A stretch of 64,000 bases of DNA, from positions 1 through 64,000 of the forward strand of contig NZ_MWLQ01000030.1 in assembly GCF_010634855.1 (NCBI RefSeq), written 5' to 3'. Position numbers and translations under genes: made by a program. Under the pieces are notes generated by a model. The model was not told where the DNA came from and did not search any database. It saw only the letters and a program-made list of their open reading frames with translations. This document shows positions 29,697-38,826 of this stretch, one piece after another (the stretch's first letter is position 1; the number at the start of each line of letters is the position of its first letter). This DNA comes from Microbacterium sp. B35-30. Lineage in GTDB: Bacteria > Actinomycetota > Actinomycetes > Actinomycetales > Microbacteriaceae.

Positions 29697-31367
29697 ATGC
29701 GCAAGCTCGCCCCATTCGACCGCCCCGCGCAGCAGACGCCGCGTCTGCTGACGGCGGCCGCGATCCACACCGTCGACGCGCTCGATCGCACGGCGACCGC
29801 GATGCTCACCGATCGGGGCCGGATCGTCGCGGTCGGCACGCCGGACGAGGTGCGGGATGCCGCGGCGGCCGCGGGGCTGGACCCCGAAGTGGTCGACCTC
29901 GGCGACGCGGTGGTGGTGCCCGGATTCGTCGACGCGCACGCGCACCCGCTCATGTACGGGCAACTCATGACGTGGGTGGACTGCGGGCCCGAGAAGGCTG
30001 GCAGCATCCCCGAGATCGTCGCCCTGCTGCGAGCGGCCGCGGTCGACCTGCCGGCGGGGCGGCCCGTGCGCGGGTACGGCTACGAGCACCGCAACCTGGC
30101 CGAGCAGCGGCATCCGACCCGGTTCGAGCTCGATGAGGTCGCCGGCGACCGCGAGGTGTACCTCATGAACGCGTCGGGCCACGGCGGTGTGGTGAACTCG
30201 TACACGTTCGCGCAGAACGCCGTCGACCGCGACACCCCGAACCCCGAGGGCGGCGAGTACTTCCGGGACGCGGACGGCGAGCTGACCGGCGAGATCTCGG
30301 ATGCCGCGTGCAACATGCTCACGGGCGTGCACGGCGTGAAGATCGGCCACCACGGCCCGAACTTCCATCTCGCCGACGAGCCGGAGGAGCACCTGCGGCA
30401 GCTGGATGCCGCGACGCAGCGCTTCCTCGCCGGGGGAGTGACGACGCTCGGCGACGCGCAGGTGTCGCGGCGCGAGTTCGACATGTACCTGCGGCTCGCC
30501 GAGGCCGGGCGCCTGGAGCTGCGGGTCTCGATGTACCTGCTGTCGCACCTGCTCGACGAGGCGCTCGAGATGGGCCTCGTCGGCCAGTTCGGCAACGCGC
30601 ATCTGAGCTTCGCCGGCATCAAGCTCTACGCCGACGGCACCCTCGGCGGCTGGACGGCGTACTTCCCCGACGGCTACGTCGGCGACCCGTGCCGCACCGG
30701 TCAGCTCTACCACGAGCCCGCCGAGTACGCCGAGCTGATCCGCAAGGCGCACGCGACGGGGCTGCAGACGGCCACGCACGCGCAGTCGCCGACCGCGATC
30801 GAGATGGTGGTCTCGGCGATCGAGGCGGCGCTCGCCGAGCGGCCCGACGATGACGCGCGCCACCGCATCGAGCACTGCGGGCTGCCGACACCGGAGCAGA
30901 TCCGGCGGATGGCGGCAGCCGGCATCCGTCCCGTGAACCAGACCCAGCACTACTTCAACTGGGGCGAGGGCGTGGAGCAGGCGATCGGCACGCCGGGGGA
31001 GCGGTTCAACCCGCTCGGCGAGTTCGAGGCGGCGGGCGTGCCCTTCACCATCTCGTCGGACGCGCCGGTCGCCGAGCCGATCCCGCTCGAGGCGATCCAG
31101 ACGGCGGTCACGCGGGTCACCCGCCGCGGACACACTCTCGGGCCGGACGACCTGCGGGTCTCGCCGCGCGCCGCGCTGCGCGCGCACACCATCGAAGGCG
31201 CCGTGTCGCTCGGCCGCGAGGACGACCTCGGCTCGCTCGAGGCCGGCAAGTACGCCGACTTCGCGGTGCTCGGCGGCGACCCGCTCGCGGTCGACGCGGC
31301 TGCGATCTCGCATATCCCGGTGCTGGAGACCTGGGTCGGCGGCGAGCGCCGGTTCGCGGCATCCTGA
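29697..31367 (+). CDS. YtcJ-type metal-dependent amidohydrolase
   Basis: 556 residues from ATG 29697 behind GAGGAAG. The amidohydrolase signature is VVPGFVDAHAHPLMYG (HxH metal ligands), with NASGHGGVVNS, LYADGTLGGWTAYF, RHRIEHCGLPT and the final Asp in FTISSDAPVAEP. This group (NfdA/YtcJ, Amidohydro_3) hydrolyses amides, formamides or guanidino/ureido groups. In this operon it may remove a side group from the imported compound before the decarboxylase and ureohydrolase act; the exact reaction is unknown. Confidence 0.88.
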   Translation: MRKLAPFDRPAQQTPRLLTAAAIHTVDALDRTATAMLTDRGRIVAVGTPDEVRDAAAAAGLDPEVVDLGDAVVVPGFVDAHAHPLMYGQLMTWVDCGPEKAGSIPEIVALLRAAAVDLPAGRPVRGYGYEHRNLAEQRHPTRFELDEVAGDREVYLMNASGHGGVVNSYTFAQNAVDRDTPNPEGGEYFRDADGELTGEISDAACNMLTGVHGVKIGHHGPNFHLADEPEEHLRQLDAATQRFLAGGVTTLGDAQVSRREFDMYLRLAEAGRLELRVSMYLLSHLLDEALEMGLVGQFGNAHLSFAGIKLYADGTLGGWTAYFPDGYVGDPCRTGQLYHEPAEYAELIRKAHATGLQTATHAQSPTAIEMVVSAIEAALAERPDDDARHRIEHCGLPTPEQIRRMAAAGIRPVNQTQHYFNWGEGVEQAIGTPGERFNPLGEFEAAGVPFTISSDAPVAEPIPLEAIQTAVTRVTRRGHTLGPDDLRVSPRAALRAHTIEGAVSLGREDDLGSLEAGKYADFAVLGGDPLAVDAAAISHIPVLETWVGGERRFAAS

Positions 31368-31381
31368 GGCGAGGGGGAGAC

Positions 31382-33076
31382 ATGCATGTGACTGACACCG
31401 ACGCACAGGGCCCGCGGGTCGACGACGACATCGCCGCGCAGTACGCCGACACGACCGGCCGGGCGGTGCTCGAGACGGTGCGCAACTACGGCGTGACGGC
31501 CGTCTTCGGCATTCCCGGCACGCACAACCTCGAGCTGTACCGGCCGCTCGCCGACCTCGGCATCCGCGCCGTCACCAACAGGCACGAACAGGGATCGGGG
31601 TACGGCGCCGACGGGTGGGCGCAGCAGACCGGACTGCCGGGCGTGGTGATCACCACGTCCGGGCCGGGGCTGCAGAACGCGATGAGCGCGATCGGCACGG
31701 CGTTCTGCGAGTCGCGGCCGCTCTTGGTGATCTCGCCCGGTGTGGCGCTCGGCGCCGAGTTCCGCGACGTCGGCACGCTCCACGAGACGAAGGACGCCAC
31801 CGCCATGGTCGGCGCGATCGCGGAGTGGTCACGTCGCGTGACGAGCGGGGCGGATGCCGTCGACGCGGTGCACGACGCGTTCGCGCTGTTCCGCACCGGG
31901 CGACCGCGGCCGGTGCACATCGAGATCCCGCTGGACGTTCTCGAGTCTGCGGCGGACGTGCCCGCCGCCGCCCGCGCGGCCCGGCCCGAGCCGGCTCCCG
32001 CGCGCGGCGATGCGGCGGCGGTGCGGGCGGCCGCCGCGCTGCTCGCCGGTGCCGAGCGCCCCGTGATCGTCGCCGGCGGCGGCGCGACGCGCGCCGGGCG
32101 CGCCGTCACGGCGCTCGCCGAGCGGCTGGGTGCTCCTGTTCTCACGACGCTCAACGGCAAGGCCACGGTGGACGAGCACCATCCGCTGTCGCTGGGATCG
32201 AATCTGCGCCTGGAGGCGGCACGGGCGGTCGCCGAGGACGCCGACGTGCTCCTCGTGCTCGGGTCGAAGCTGGGCGAGGCGGAGCTGTGGGCGCCGGCGC
32301 TCGCCGCGCGCGGCGCCGTCGTCCGCGTCGACATCTCGGTGGCGCAGCTGCACAAGAACCTCGACGCGGCCGTGGGCATCGTGGGCGACTGCGGCGCGGT
32401 CGTCGAGGACCTGCTGGCCGCGCTGCCCGCCACGGGCCGGCCGTCGCGTGACCTCGAGTCGGAGCGCGCCGCGATCGCCGCCGAGACGCGGACCATCCTG
32501 CCCGAGACCGTTGCGCTCGCCGAGACGATCGCGGCGGCGCTGCCGCGCGACGCCATCGTGGCCGGCGACTCCTCGCAGATCGTCTACATGGCGCTGGCCA
32601 ACGTGCTGCGCCAGTCGCGTCCGCACTCGCTCCTGTACACGCCGACCTACGCCACCCTCGGCTATGGCCTTCCCGCTGCGATCGGCGCGCGTGTCGCCCA
32701 GCCCGCCGGCGCGGGGCGCCACGTCGTCGCGGTCGTCGGCGACGGCGCGCTCATGTTCTGCGTCAACGAGCTGGCGACGGCGGTCGAGCAGCGCCTCGAC
32801 CTCACCGTGGTGTGCGTCGACAACGGCGGATACGCCGAGATCAAGCAGAACGAGGTGGACCGCGGCATCCGTCCCATCGGCGTCGATCTCGTGCAGCCCG
32901 ACTGGGTCGCACTCGCGAACGCGTTCGGGGCGACCGGGCGGCGCGCCGAGACGCCGGACGAGATCGAACCTGCGCTCGTCGCGGCGATCGCGGCCGGCGG
33001 CGTGCAGCTGGTGCACCTTCCTCAGACCATCGGCGCCCAGAGCGCCGCCCCCGCCACGCCGAGAGGTGAGTCATGA
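31382..33076 (+). CDS. ThDP-dependent decarboxylase, 2-ketoarginine decarboxylase-like
   Basis: 564 residues. Three-domain ThDP enzyme: [20 protein letters not shown] and the catalytic Glu in [14 protein letters not shown]; the middle domain [18 protein letters not shown]; the ThDP motif [20 protein letters not shown] to DNGGY. Acetolactate synthase shares this fold, but no ilvN-like partner is near. The N-terminal wording resembles 5-guanidino-2-oxopentanoate decarboxylase (AruI), and a ureohydrolase gene follows directly, which fits decarboxylation of 2-ketoarginine to 4-guanidinobutanal. The assignment is inference from motif and context. Confidence 0.8.
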   Translation: MHVTDTDAQGPRVDDDIAAQYADTTGRAVLETVRNYGVTAVFGIPGTHNLELYRPLADLGIRAVTNRHEQGSGYGADGWAQQTGLPGVVITTSGPGLQNAMSAIGTAFCESRPLLVISPGVALGAEFRDVGTLHETKDATAMVGAIAEWSRRVTSGADAVDAVHDAFALFRTGRPRPVHIEIPLDVLESAADVPAAARAARPEPAPARGDAAAVRAAAALLAGAERPVIVAGGGATRAGRAVTALAERLGAPVLTTLNGKATVDEHHPLSLGSNLRLEAARAVAEDADVLLVLGSKLGEAELWAPALAARGAVVRVDISVAQLHKNLDAAVGIVGDCGAVVEDLLAALPATGRPSRDLESERAAIAAETRTILPETVALAETIAAALPRDAIVAGDSSQIVYMALANVLRQSRPHSLLYTPTYATLGYGLPAAIGARVAQPAGAGRHVVAVVGDGALMFCVNELATAVEQRLDLTVVCVDNGGYAEIKQNEVDRGIRPIGVDLVQPDWVALANAFGATGRRAETPDEIEPALVAAIAAGGVQLVHLPQTIGAQSAAPATPRGES

Positions 33077-34071
33077 CCGAGCACGACCCGAACCCGCAGC
33101 CCCACGAGCCGGTCGGTCCGGTCGACGCCTCGGTGAACCCGCGCTACGCGGGCATCGCGACGTTCGCGCGCCTGCCCCGCATCGAGGACGTGCCGCGTGC
33201 CGACGTCGCGATCGTCGGCATCCCGTTCGACACCGGCGTGAGCTACCGGCCCGGCGCACGGTTCGGCCCCTCGCACGTGCGCGAGTCGTCACGGCTGCTG
33301 CGCCCGTACAATCCGGCGCAGGACGTGTCGCCGTTCGCCGAGGCGCAGGTCGTCGACGCGGGCGACATCCCGGCGAACCCGTTCGACATCGGCGAGGCGG
33401 TCGCCGACATCGAGACCGCGGCGACGGCACTCGGCGCCCGCGTCGACCGCATCGTCAGCGTCGGCGGCGACCACACCATCGCGCTCCCGCTGCTGCGGGC
33501 CTTGACGAAGAAGCACGGCCCGGTCGCGGTGCTGCACTTCGACGCGCACCTGGACACGTGGGACACCTACTTCGGCGCGCCCATCACGCATGGCACACCC
33601 TTCCGGCGCGCGAGCGAGGAGGGACTGATCGACCTCACCGCGAGCTGCCATGTCGGCACGCGCGGCCCGCTGTACTCCAAGCAGGACCTCGATGACGACG
33701 AGCGCCTGGGGTTCTCGATCGTCTCGAGCGTCGACATCGAGGAGCGCGGGGTCGAAGCGGCGATCGAGCGGGTGCGGCGCCGTGTCGGCGATCGGCCGCT
33801 GTACATCTCCATCGACATCGACGTGCTCGACCCCGCGCACGCCCCGGGCACCGGAACACCCGAGGCGGGCGGCATGACGAGCCGGGAGCTGCTCCGGATG
33901 CTGCGAGCCCTGAGCGATCTCGACGTCGTCGGCGCGGACGTGGTCGAGGTGTCGCCCGCGTACGACCACGCACAGCTGACCGGCATCGCGGCGAGTCACG
34001 TCGTCTACGAGCTGGTCACCCTGATGGCGGCCCGGATCGGAGCCGGCCGGCGCGGCGGCACGCAGGGCTAG
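33073..34071 (+). CDS. Agmatinase / guanidinobutyrase family ureohydrolase
   Basis: 332 residues; starts on an ATGA overlap with the decarboxylase. The Mn-binding motifs of arginase/agmatinase are complete: [24 protein letters not shown] and [20 protein letters not shown]. Members remove urea from agmatine, 4-guanidinobutyrate or similar. Following an AruI-like decarboxylase, guanidinobutyrase is the more economical guess, leading to GABA. No gene for the intervening aldehyde dehydrogenase lies in the operon. Last gene of the cluster. Confidence 0.9.
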   Translation: MTEHDPNPQPHEPVGPVDASVNPRYAGIATFARLPRIEDVPRADVAIVGIPFDTGVSYRPGARFGPSHVRESSRLLRPYNPAQDVSPFAEAQVVDAGDIPANPFDIGEAVADIETAATALGARVDRIVSVGGDHTIALPLLRALTKKHGPVAVLHFDAHLDTWDTYFGAPITHGTPFRRASEEGLIDLTASCHVGTRGPLYSKQDLDDDERLGFSIVSSVDIEERGVEAAIERVRRRVGDRPLYISIDIDVLDPAHAPGTGTPEAGGMTSRELLRMLRALSDLDVVGADVVEVSPAYDHAQLTGIAASHVVYELVTLMAARIGAGRRGGTQG

Positions 34072-34152
34072 CGTGCTCGTTCCTCGTCTGCAACCCCCTG
34101 CACACGCCGCGGCGCCGGTCACAGGGTGGAAGCACATGCAGAGGAGGGCGCT

Positions 34153-34605
34153 ATGAGCGGCTATGCAGAGGATGCGCGGAACTCGGAGCAGACGATGGGC
34201 GTCGGCGACGCGAGGACCGGCGCGACGACAGACGCGACCACGGGTGTGACGCGAGACCCGGCCAGTGGTGTCACGCCCGGTGAGACGCCGAGTGCGATGA
34301 CAGGCGCGTCGACGGAGGCCCACGAGTACGCCGCGACGACGGATCACGAGCTGATCCGCAGGTGGGCCGAAGATCGGCATGCAACACCGGCGACGGTCGG
34401 CGGCGAGGAGGGCGACGGCGTCACCGGCGAGCTCCGTCTGGACTTCGACTTCGGCAACGATCTCGAAGACCTGCGCGAGGTCACCTGGGACGAGTGGTTC
34501 CGGGCCTTCGACGAGCGCGGAGTGGAGTTCGTCTACCAGGACACCACGCGCGCCGACGGGTCACGCTCGAACGACTTCCACCTCGAGCAGCGCCGCGCCG
34601 TCTGA
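34153..34605 (+). CDS. Hypothetical protein with conserved C-terminal domain
   Basis: 150 residues from ATG 34153, preceded by GAGGAGGGCG. The first 60 residues are low complexity (Thr, Gly, Ala, Asp). The C-terminal part is well formed: HELIRRWAEDRHATPATVGG, then ELRLDFDF, and EVTWDEWFRAFDERGVEFVY. I recognise this as a small domain frequent in Actinobacteria and Proteobacteria, sometimes wrongly labelled 1,4-alpha-glucan branching enzyme; its function is unknown. Stress proteins often carry it, which is only an impression. Confidence 0.7.
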   Translation: MSGYAEDARNSEQTMGVGDARTGATTDATTGVTRDPASGVTPGETPSAMTGASTEAHEYAATTDHELIRRWAEDRHATPATVGGEEGDGVTGELRLDFDFGNDLEDLREVTWDEWFRAFDERGVEFVYQDTTRADGSRSNDFHLEQRRAV

Positions 34606-34659
34606 GCAGCACGGGGCGGTGCGTGCGAGCGCGCCGTCCCTATAGGCGACACTGGGCGA

Positions 34660-35229
34660 ATGGGTTTCACGCGCGCCGAGCTGCAGACGTACCAGGGGCG
34701 CAGCATCCCTGATCTGATGCCCGAGTACCCGCGACTCGTGTTCGCGGGGATCAACCCGGGCCTCTGGACCGCGGCGACGGGCGTGCCTTTCGCGTACCCG
34801 GGCAATCGCTTCTACCCGGCGCTGGTCGCGGCGGGCATCATTCCGCGGATGCCGCAGATCGACGCCGACGGCATGGCTGAGGCCGACCGCCGGATGATCC
34901 TCGACGCGGGCATCGGGATCACGAGCGTCGTACGCCGCGCCACGGCACGGGCCGACGAGCTCAGCCGGGCCGAACTGCGCGAGGGCGCCGAGCGGCTTGC
35001 CCGTGACGTCGCCGGATGGCAGGCCCGCGTCGTGGCGATCGCCGGACTCACCGCGTACCGGCAGGGGTTCGCGCGCCCGCGCGCGGTGGCCGGCCGTCAG
35101 ACGGAGCGCCTGGGCGGCGCCGAGCTCTGGGTCGTTCCCAACCCGAGCGGCCTGAACGCCCACGCCACCGTCGCCACGCTGGCCGCCGCGTATGCCGAAC
35201 CCGCCCGCGCGGCCGGAGTCATCGCGTGA
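34660..35229 (+). CDS. Mismatch-specific uracil/thymine-DNA glycosylase (MUG-like)
   Basis: 189 residues. The glycosylase signature is FAGINPGLWTAATGVPFAYP (GINPG loop with catalytic Asn), and the DNA-intercalating motif is VPNPSGLNAHATV. It removes U or T from G:U and G:T mismatches, or ethenocytosine, in base excision repair. Length and motifs fit the Mug/TDG family. Its stop overlaps the GTG of the DUF2809 gene. Confidence 0.9.
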   Translation: MGFTRAELQTYQGRSIPDLMPEYPRLVFAGINPGLWTAATGVPFAYPGNRFYPALVAAGIIPRMPQIDADGMAEADRRMILDAGIGITSVVRRATARADELSRAELREGAERLARDVAGWQARVVAIAGLTAYRQGFARPRAVAGRQTERLGGAELWVVPNPSGLNAHATVATLAAAYAEPARAAGVIA

Positions 35230-35669
35230 GCACCGACATCGGTGAGGGCAGGACACCCGAAAGGGCCTCGCGCCCGCGGCCGGGCATCCGCCGCCGTGCG
35301 ATCGCGGGCGTGCTGCTGATCGCCACCATCGGCGCCGGACTCCTCGTGTACCGTGCACTGCCCGGTACCGCGGCCACCGACATCGCGGGCGACGCGCTGT
35401 ACGCGGTCGCCGCCTACCTCGCGGTGGTGCTGGTCGCCCCGCGGCTGCCGCCGCTCGTCGTCGGCGGGATCGCGGCAGCCTGGTGCACGGCGGTCGAGCT
35501 GTTCCAGCTGACCGGTCTGCCGCTCGTCTGGGGCGCGCAGTTCGCACCCGTTACGCTCGTGCTCGGCACCGTGTTCGATACGCGGGACCTCGTCGTGTAT
35601 CTCGTGACCATCGCCCTGGCCACAGCGCTCGACGCCGGTCTCCACGCGGTCCGGCACGCCCGCCGCTGA
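35226..35669 (+). CDS. DUF2809 membrane protein
   Basis: 147 residues from GTG 35226, which overlaps the glycosylase stop. After a basic 25-residue head come four hydrophobic stretches: AIAGVLLIATIGAGLLVYRA, then DALYAVAAYLAVVLVAPRLP, LVVGGIAAAWCTAVELFQLT and VTLVLGTVFDTRDLVVYLVT. The ELFQ and FDTRDLVVY pattern fits DUF2809. No function is known for this family. Confidence 0.8.
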   Translation: MSTDIGEGRTPERASRPRPGIRRRAIAGVLLIATIGAGLLVYRALPGTAATDIAGDALYAVAAYLAVVLVAPRLPPLVVGGIAAAWCTAVELFQLTGLPLVWGAQFAPVTLVLGTVFDTRDLVVYLVTIALATALDAGLHAVRHARR

Positions 35670-35739
35670 GTGCTCCCGCGAGGGCGCGGTCGGGTGGTTG
35701 CGAGCGTGTGTGGTGCGGTGAGCGGGCGGATGCCGCGGC

Positions 35740-36468
35740 TCAGGGGGCAGCATCCGTCCCGGTGGGTGCGGCGCGGGCGCGTGCGACGACGATCCCGCGC
35801 TGCGACGTCGGGAACCGGTCGAGCATCGCGCGCAGCTCTGCCGCGTCGACATCCGCCCCGAACGCCTCGGCGCCCGGCTCGAGCATGATGCCGGCGGAGA
35901 GAGGGCCCGCGAGCACGGGGTCGAAACCCAGGTCGTCCACGAGGCGCATGACCGCGGCGACGCCGGCGGGGTCGTCGCCGGCGATCGCGATCGCCTTGCG
36001 GCCCGGTGTTCCGGCCGGCCGGGCCTCGTCGTCGAGGTCGCGGTAGCCCATGTGGTTGAACGCCTTCACCACCCGCGAGTCCGGCAGAGAACGCTGCACG
36101 GTCTCGCTGGTCGACGTGCGCAGGTCGCCGAAGTCGGACCGGAGGCCGTCGACCTCCCACCAGTAGTTCATGGCATCGATGACGAGGGCGCCCCGCAGCG
36201 CTTCGACGGGGAGGGTGTGGTGCTGGGGGAGGGGCAGCGCGAGGACGACCGCATCGGCGTCGCGCGCGACGACGGATGCCGCGGCCGCGGTCGCGCCGGG
36301 AGCAGCGGCCGCGAGGGTGGCGGTGATCCGGGCCGGGTCTCCGGATCCGGCGACGAGCACCCGGTATCCCGCGGCGGTCGCGAGGCGCGCGAGCACCAGA
36401 CCGACACGTCCCGCCCCGATGATGCCCAGGACGCGGATCGTGCGCTCCCCGCCGTCGTCAGTGCTCAC
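35740..36468 (-). CDS. NADPH-dependent F420 reductase-like protein
   Basis: 242 residues. A Rossmann fold starts LGIIGAGRVGLVLARLATAA, with VAGSGDP as the strand-2 loop that can accept the NADP phosphate. NHMGYRDLDDEARP and RKAIAIAGDD are typical of the F420-dependent NADP reductase/NPR-like family. It could instead be a general NADP-binding oxidoreductase, since F420 enzymes are not otherwise visible here. It stands alone, divergent from the L,D-transpeptidase. Confidence 0.82.
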   Translation of the reverse strand: MSTDDGGERTIRVLGIIGAGRVGLVLARLATAAGYRVLVAGSGDPARITATLAAAAPGATAAAASVVARDADAVVLALPLPQHHTLPVEALRGALVIDAMNYWWEVDGLRSDFGDLRTSTSETVQRSLPDSRVVKAFNHMGYRDLDDEARPAGTPGRKAIAIAGDDPAGVAAVMRLVDDLGFDPVLAGPLSAGIMLEPGAEAFGADVDAAELRAMLDRFPTSQRGIVVARARAAPTGTDAAP

Positions 36469-36530
36469 CGGCTCAGGCTAACCAAAGGCGCGCGGTTGCG
36501 GCATCCGTCATCGCGACCGACCATGGGGGA

Positions 36531-37532
36531 ATGGGGGATGCCGAGACAGACGACCCGGCTGCGGTCGGGCCCGTTCCGCCGCGGGTGGAGTCGCAAGCGC
36601 CGCCGACGCGCTCGCGCCGCCCGGTGCGCGTCTGGCTGCTCGCCGCGCTCGCCGCGGTGGTGGTCGCCGGCGGGCTGGCGGCCGTGTGGCTGCTGCAGCC
36701 GCCCGTGACCGAGGCATCCGCTCCACCCGTGCCGTCGGCGACGGCCACGGCGACGGCGGATCCCCGCCCGACTCCGACGCCCACGCCGACGCCGACCCCC
36801 ACACCGACGCCCGCCGGCTTCGCGGCGAACACCGCGTCGTACGACGTGACGACCCTGCCGCAGGTGAACGTGTTCGCCGTCGTCCCGGGGCTGCCCGTCG
36901 ACGATGCCGCGTTCGCGGGCCCACTGCCCGCGCAGGCGACGGCGCACGGACTCGGCGCGCCGATCTGGGCCGATCCCTCCGGGCAGCCGGTGGCCTACCT
37001 GCCGCACGAGTTCCCGTACGGCGGCACCGCCGTGCCCGTCGTCGAGGAGCAGGAGCACTGGGTGAAGGTGCTGCTGACCGGGCGCCAGGCCGTGCCGTCG
37101 CAGGGCAACCCCGCGCAGATCAGCGGGTGGCTGCGCAAGAGCGACGTGCAGCTCGCCCCGAGCGACACGAGCGTCGTGGTGAGCATCTCGGGCCGCACGA
37201 TCGACATCGTCCGCGCCGGGGTGGCCGAGCGGGTCGCGACCGACTTCGCCTGGGGCACGGAGCGCACGCCGACCCCCCTCGGGCGCGCGTTCATCATGAC
37301 CACCCGGGTCGTGCCCGAATACGGGTACACGCGCGGGCACCCCATCGTGTACCTGTCGGTGCAGTCGCCGACCCTCGACGGCTTCGGCGGGGCGGATGTC
37401 GCGGTGACGGCGTTCCACTACCACGACGACCGTTCGGGGCCGATCTCGAACGGGTGTCTCCGCGTCGACCCCACGGCGATCACCAAGCTTTCGGAGTTGC
37501 CCCTCGGGACGCCGGTGATCGTCAATCCGTGA
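36531..37532 (+). CDS. L,D-transpeptidase, membrane-anchored
   Basis: 333 residues. A cytoplasmic head of about 32 residues, one membrane segment (WLLAALAAVVVAGGLAAVWL), then a TPTPTP linker (about residues 78-93) and an extracellular region. The YkuD catalytic domain occupies about 205-333: FHYHDDRSGPISNGCLRVD holds the His and the Cys of SxGCxR. It forms 3-3 peptidoglycan cross-links or attaches wall proteins. An SH3-like part seems to precede YkuD (EQEHWVKVLLTGR). Confidence 0.9.
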   Translation: MGDAETDDPAAVGPVPPRVESQAPPTRSRRPVRVWLLAALAAVVVAGGLAAVWLLQPPVTEASAPPVPSATATATADPRPTPTPTPTPTPTPTPAGFAANTASYDVTTLPQVNVFAVVPGLPVDDAAFAGPLPAQATAHGLGAPIWADPSGQPVAYLPHEFPYGGTAVPVVEEQEHWVKVLLTGRQAVPSQGNPAQISGWLRKSDVQLAPSDTSVVVSISGRTIDIVRAGVAERVATDFAWGTERTPTPLGRAFIMTTRVVPEYGYTRGHPIVYLSVQSPTLDGFGGADVAVTAFHYHDDRSGPISNGCLRVDPTAITKLSELPLGTPVIVNP

Positions 37533-37571
37533 GCGGACGGTCCCAGATCGGTGAGAGCGTCGGCACCCCGA

Positions 37572-38654
37572 TCAGACGAACGGTCGCGTGACGTCGATGA
37601 TTCGGCGCAGGCACAGCTCGACCGCAGCGCCCGCCGCCAGCTCGGTGCGGCTTCCTGCCGTCGGGGTGCCCAGTGCGCTCTGATACTCGGCAAGCGCTTC
37701 GCTCGCGCCTCGGAACCGATCGGACGCCGCCGGGTCGCCGAGCGGAGTGGCGACGAGGTCCGCGGATTCCCGGATCGCGTGGGCGAGGCGGTCGCGCACG
37801 GCATCGGTCAGCGTGACGTCTGCGGACGCGTGCAGTTCGACCAGCAGGTCGATGAGCTCGCGGGTGAGGAACGCCGTGCGCTCGAGTGCGGCCATGCGGC
37901 GCGCGTTCTCCTCACGCTCCTCCTGGTGGCGCCGGCGGCGAGGATTCGCGCGAGCGCTCTCGTCCGCTTCGTCGACCACTTCGGTCACCGCCGACCGCGT
38001 GACGCTGAGATCGTCCAGAGCAGCGCGGAAGCGGTCCGGATCCAGCCGGTCGTCCGCCACTGCCTCCGCGGCGTCCCGCAGCAGCGTCGTGACGGCGTCG
38101 CGCAGCGCCGAGAGCCGCTCGCTCGCGCGGCGGAGGTACAGCGGAGGCACGACGATGAGATTCACCGCGATGCCCACCACGACGCCGAACGCCGTCGTGC
38201 CGAGGTAGGAGATCGAGAAGCCCTCGGGATCGCCACCCGCGGCCAGCAGCACGAAGAGCGCCGCAAGCGCCACCCAGTCGGCGCCGGCGCCGAGCAGCCG
38301 CCATCCGCCGAGCAGCACGCCGACGCCGAGCACGACGCCGAGCACGACGCCGCCGGGAACCCCCAGCCGGAGCGCGGCGATGCCGCACAGGCTGAGCGCG
38401 ATGCCCATCGCGAGTCCCATCAGCACCTGCACGCCCACCTGAGCGGAGCGCGCGATCGTCGGGTGCATGGTCACGAGCGCGCCGAGCGGGGCGTAGTAGG
38501 AGTACTGGTCCTCCGTGAACGGGATGAGCGGCGCCAGATACCACGCCAGCACCGCCGCCAAAGAGGTCTTGATCGCCAGCAGCAGGCGTGGCTGATCGGC
38601 GAGTCGCGCCGTGTAAGAGACGGCGCGGCGCAGCGGCCGGGTGTGCTCGGCGAT
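37572..38654 (-). CDS. FUSC-like / aromatic acid exporter family membrane protein
   Basis: 360 residues if read from 38654. Helices include LLLAIKTSLAAVLAWYLAPL, YAPLGALVTMHPTIARSAQV, VLMGLAMGIALSLCGIAALR and a Gly/Val-rich pair, then a long cytoplasmic helical domain. This is the half-FUSC layout of exporters such as AaeB or YgaE types. The frame has no ATG, GTG or TTG near the beginning of the conserved part, but AGGAGG is followed after 5 nt by ATC (38652-38654). A GTG at 38777 is in frame but lacks a ribosome binding site. Confidence 0.8.
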   Translation of the reverse strand: MAEHTRPLRRAVSYTARLADQPRLLLAIKTSLAAVLAWYLAPLIPFTEDQYSYYAPLGALVTMHPTIARSAQVGVQVLMGLAMGIALSLCGIAALRLGVPGGVVLGVVLGVGVLLGGWRLLGAGADWVALAALFVLLAAGGDPEGFSISYLGTTAFGVVVGIAVNLIVVPPLYLRRASERLSALRDAVTTLLRDAAEAVADDRLDPDRFRAALDDLSVTRSAVTEVVDEADESARANPRRRRHQEEREENARRMAALERTAFLTRELIDLLVELHASADVTLTDAVRDRLAHAIRESADLVATPLGDPAASDRFRGASEALAEYQSALGTPTAGSRTELAAGAAVELCLRRIIDVTRPFV

Positions 38655-38826
38655 GGCGGCCTCCTGAGGTGGGTCGCAGGCAAACGTACTCGCTGCCTCG
38701 ATCTGCGTACCGGACTTGCGCCCATCAGCGCCCGGAGGTAGCCAGTCGAGTGCGTCGCCGCCCGGCTCGATCCCCACGCGCCGTGGGATGCTGGAGTCGC
38801 CCCATACCGCACCTCGGAGGATCCTC

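Noticed and set aside
29658..31406. 582-codon minus-strand frame over the amidohydrolase
   Set aside because: Shadow frame, low-complexity basic composition and no start signal.
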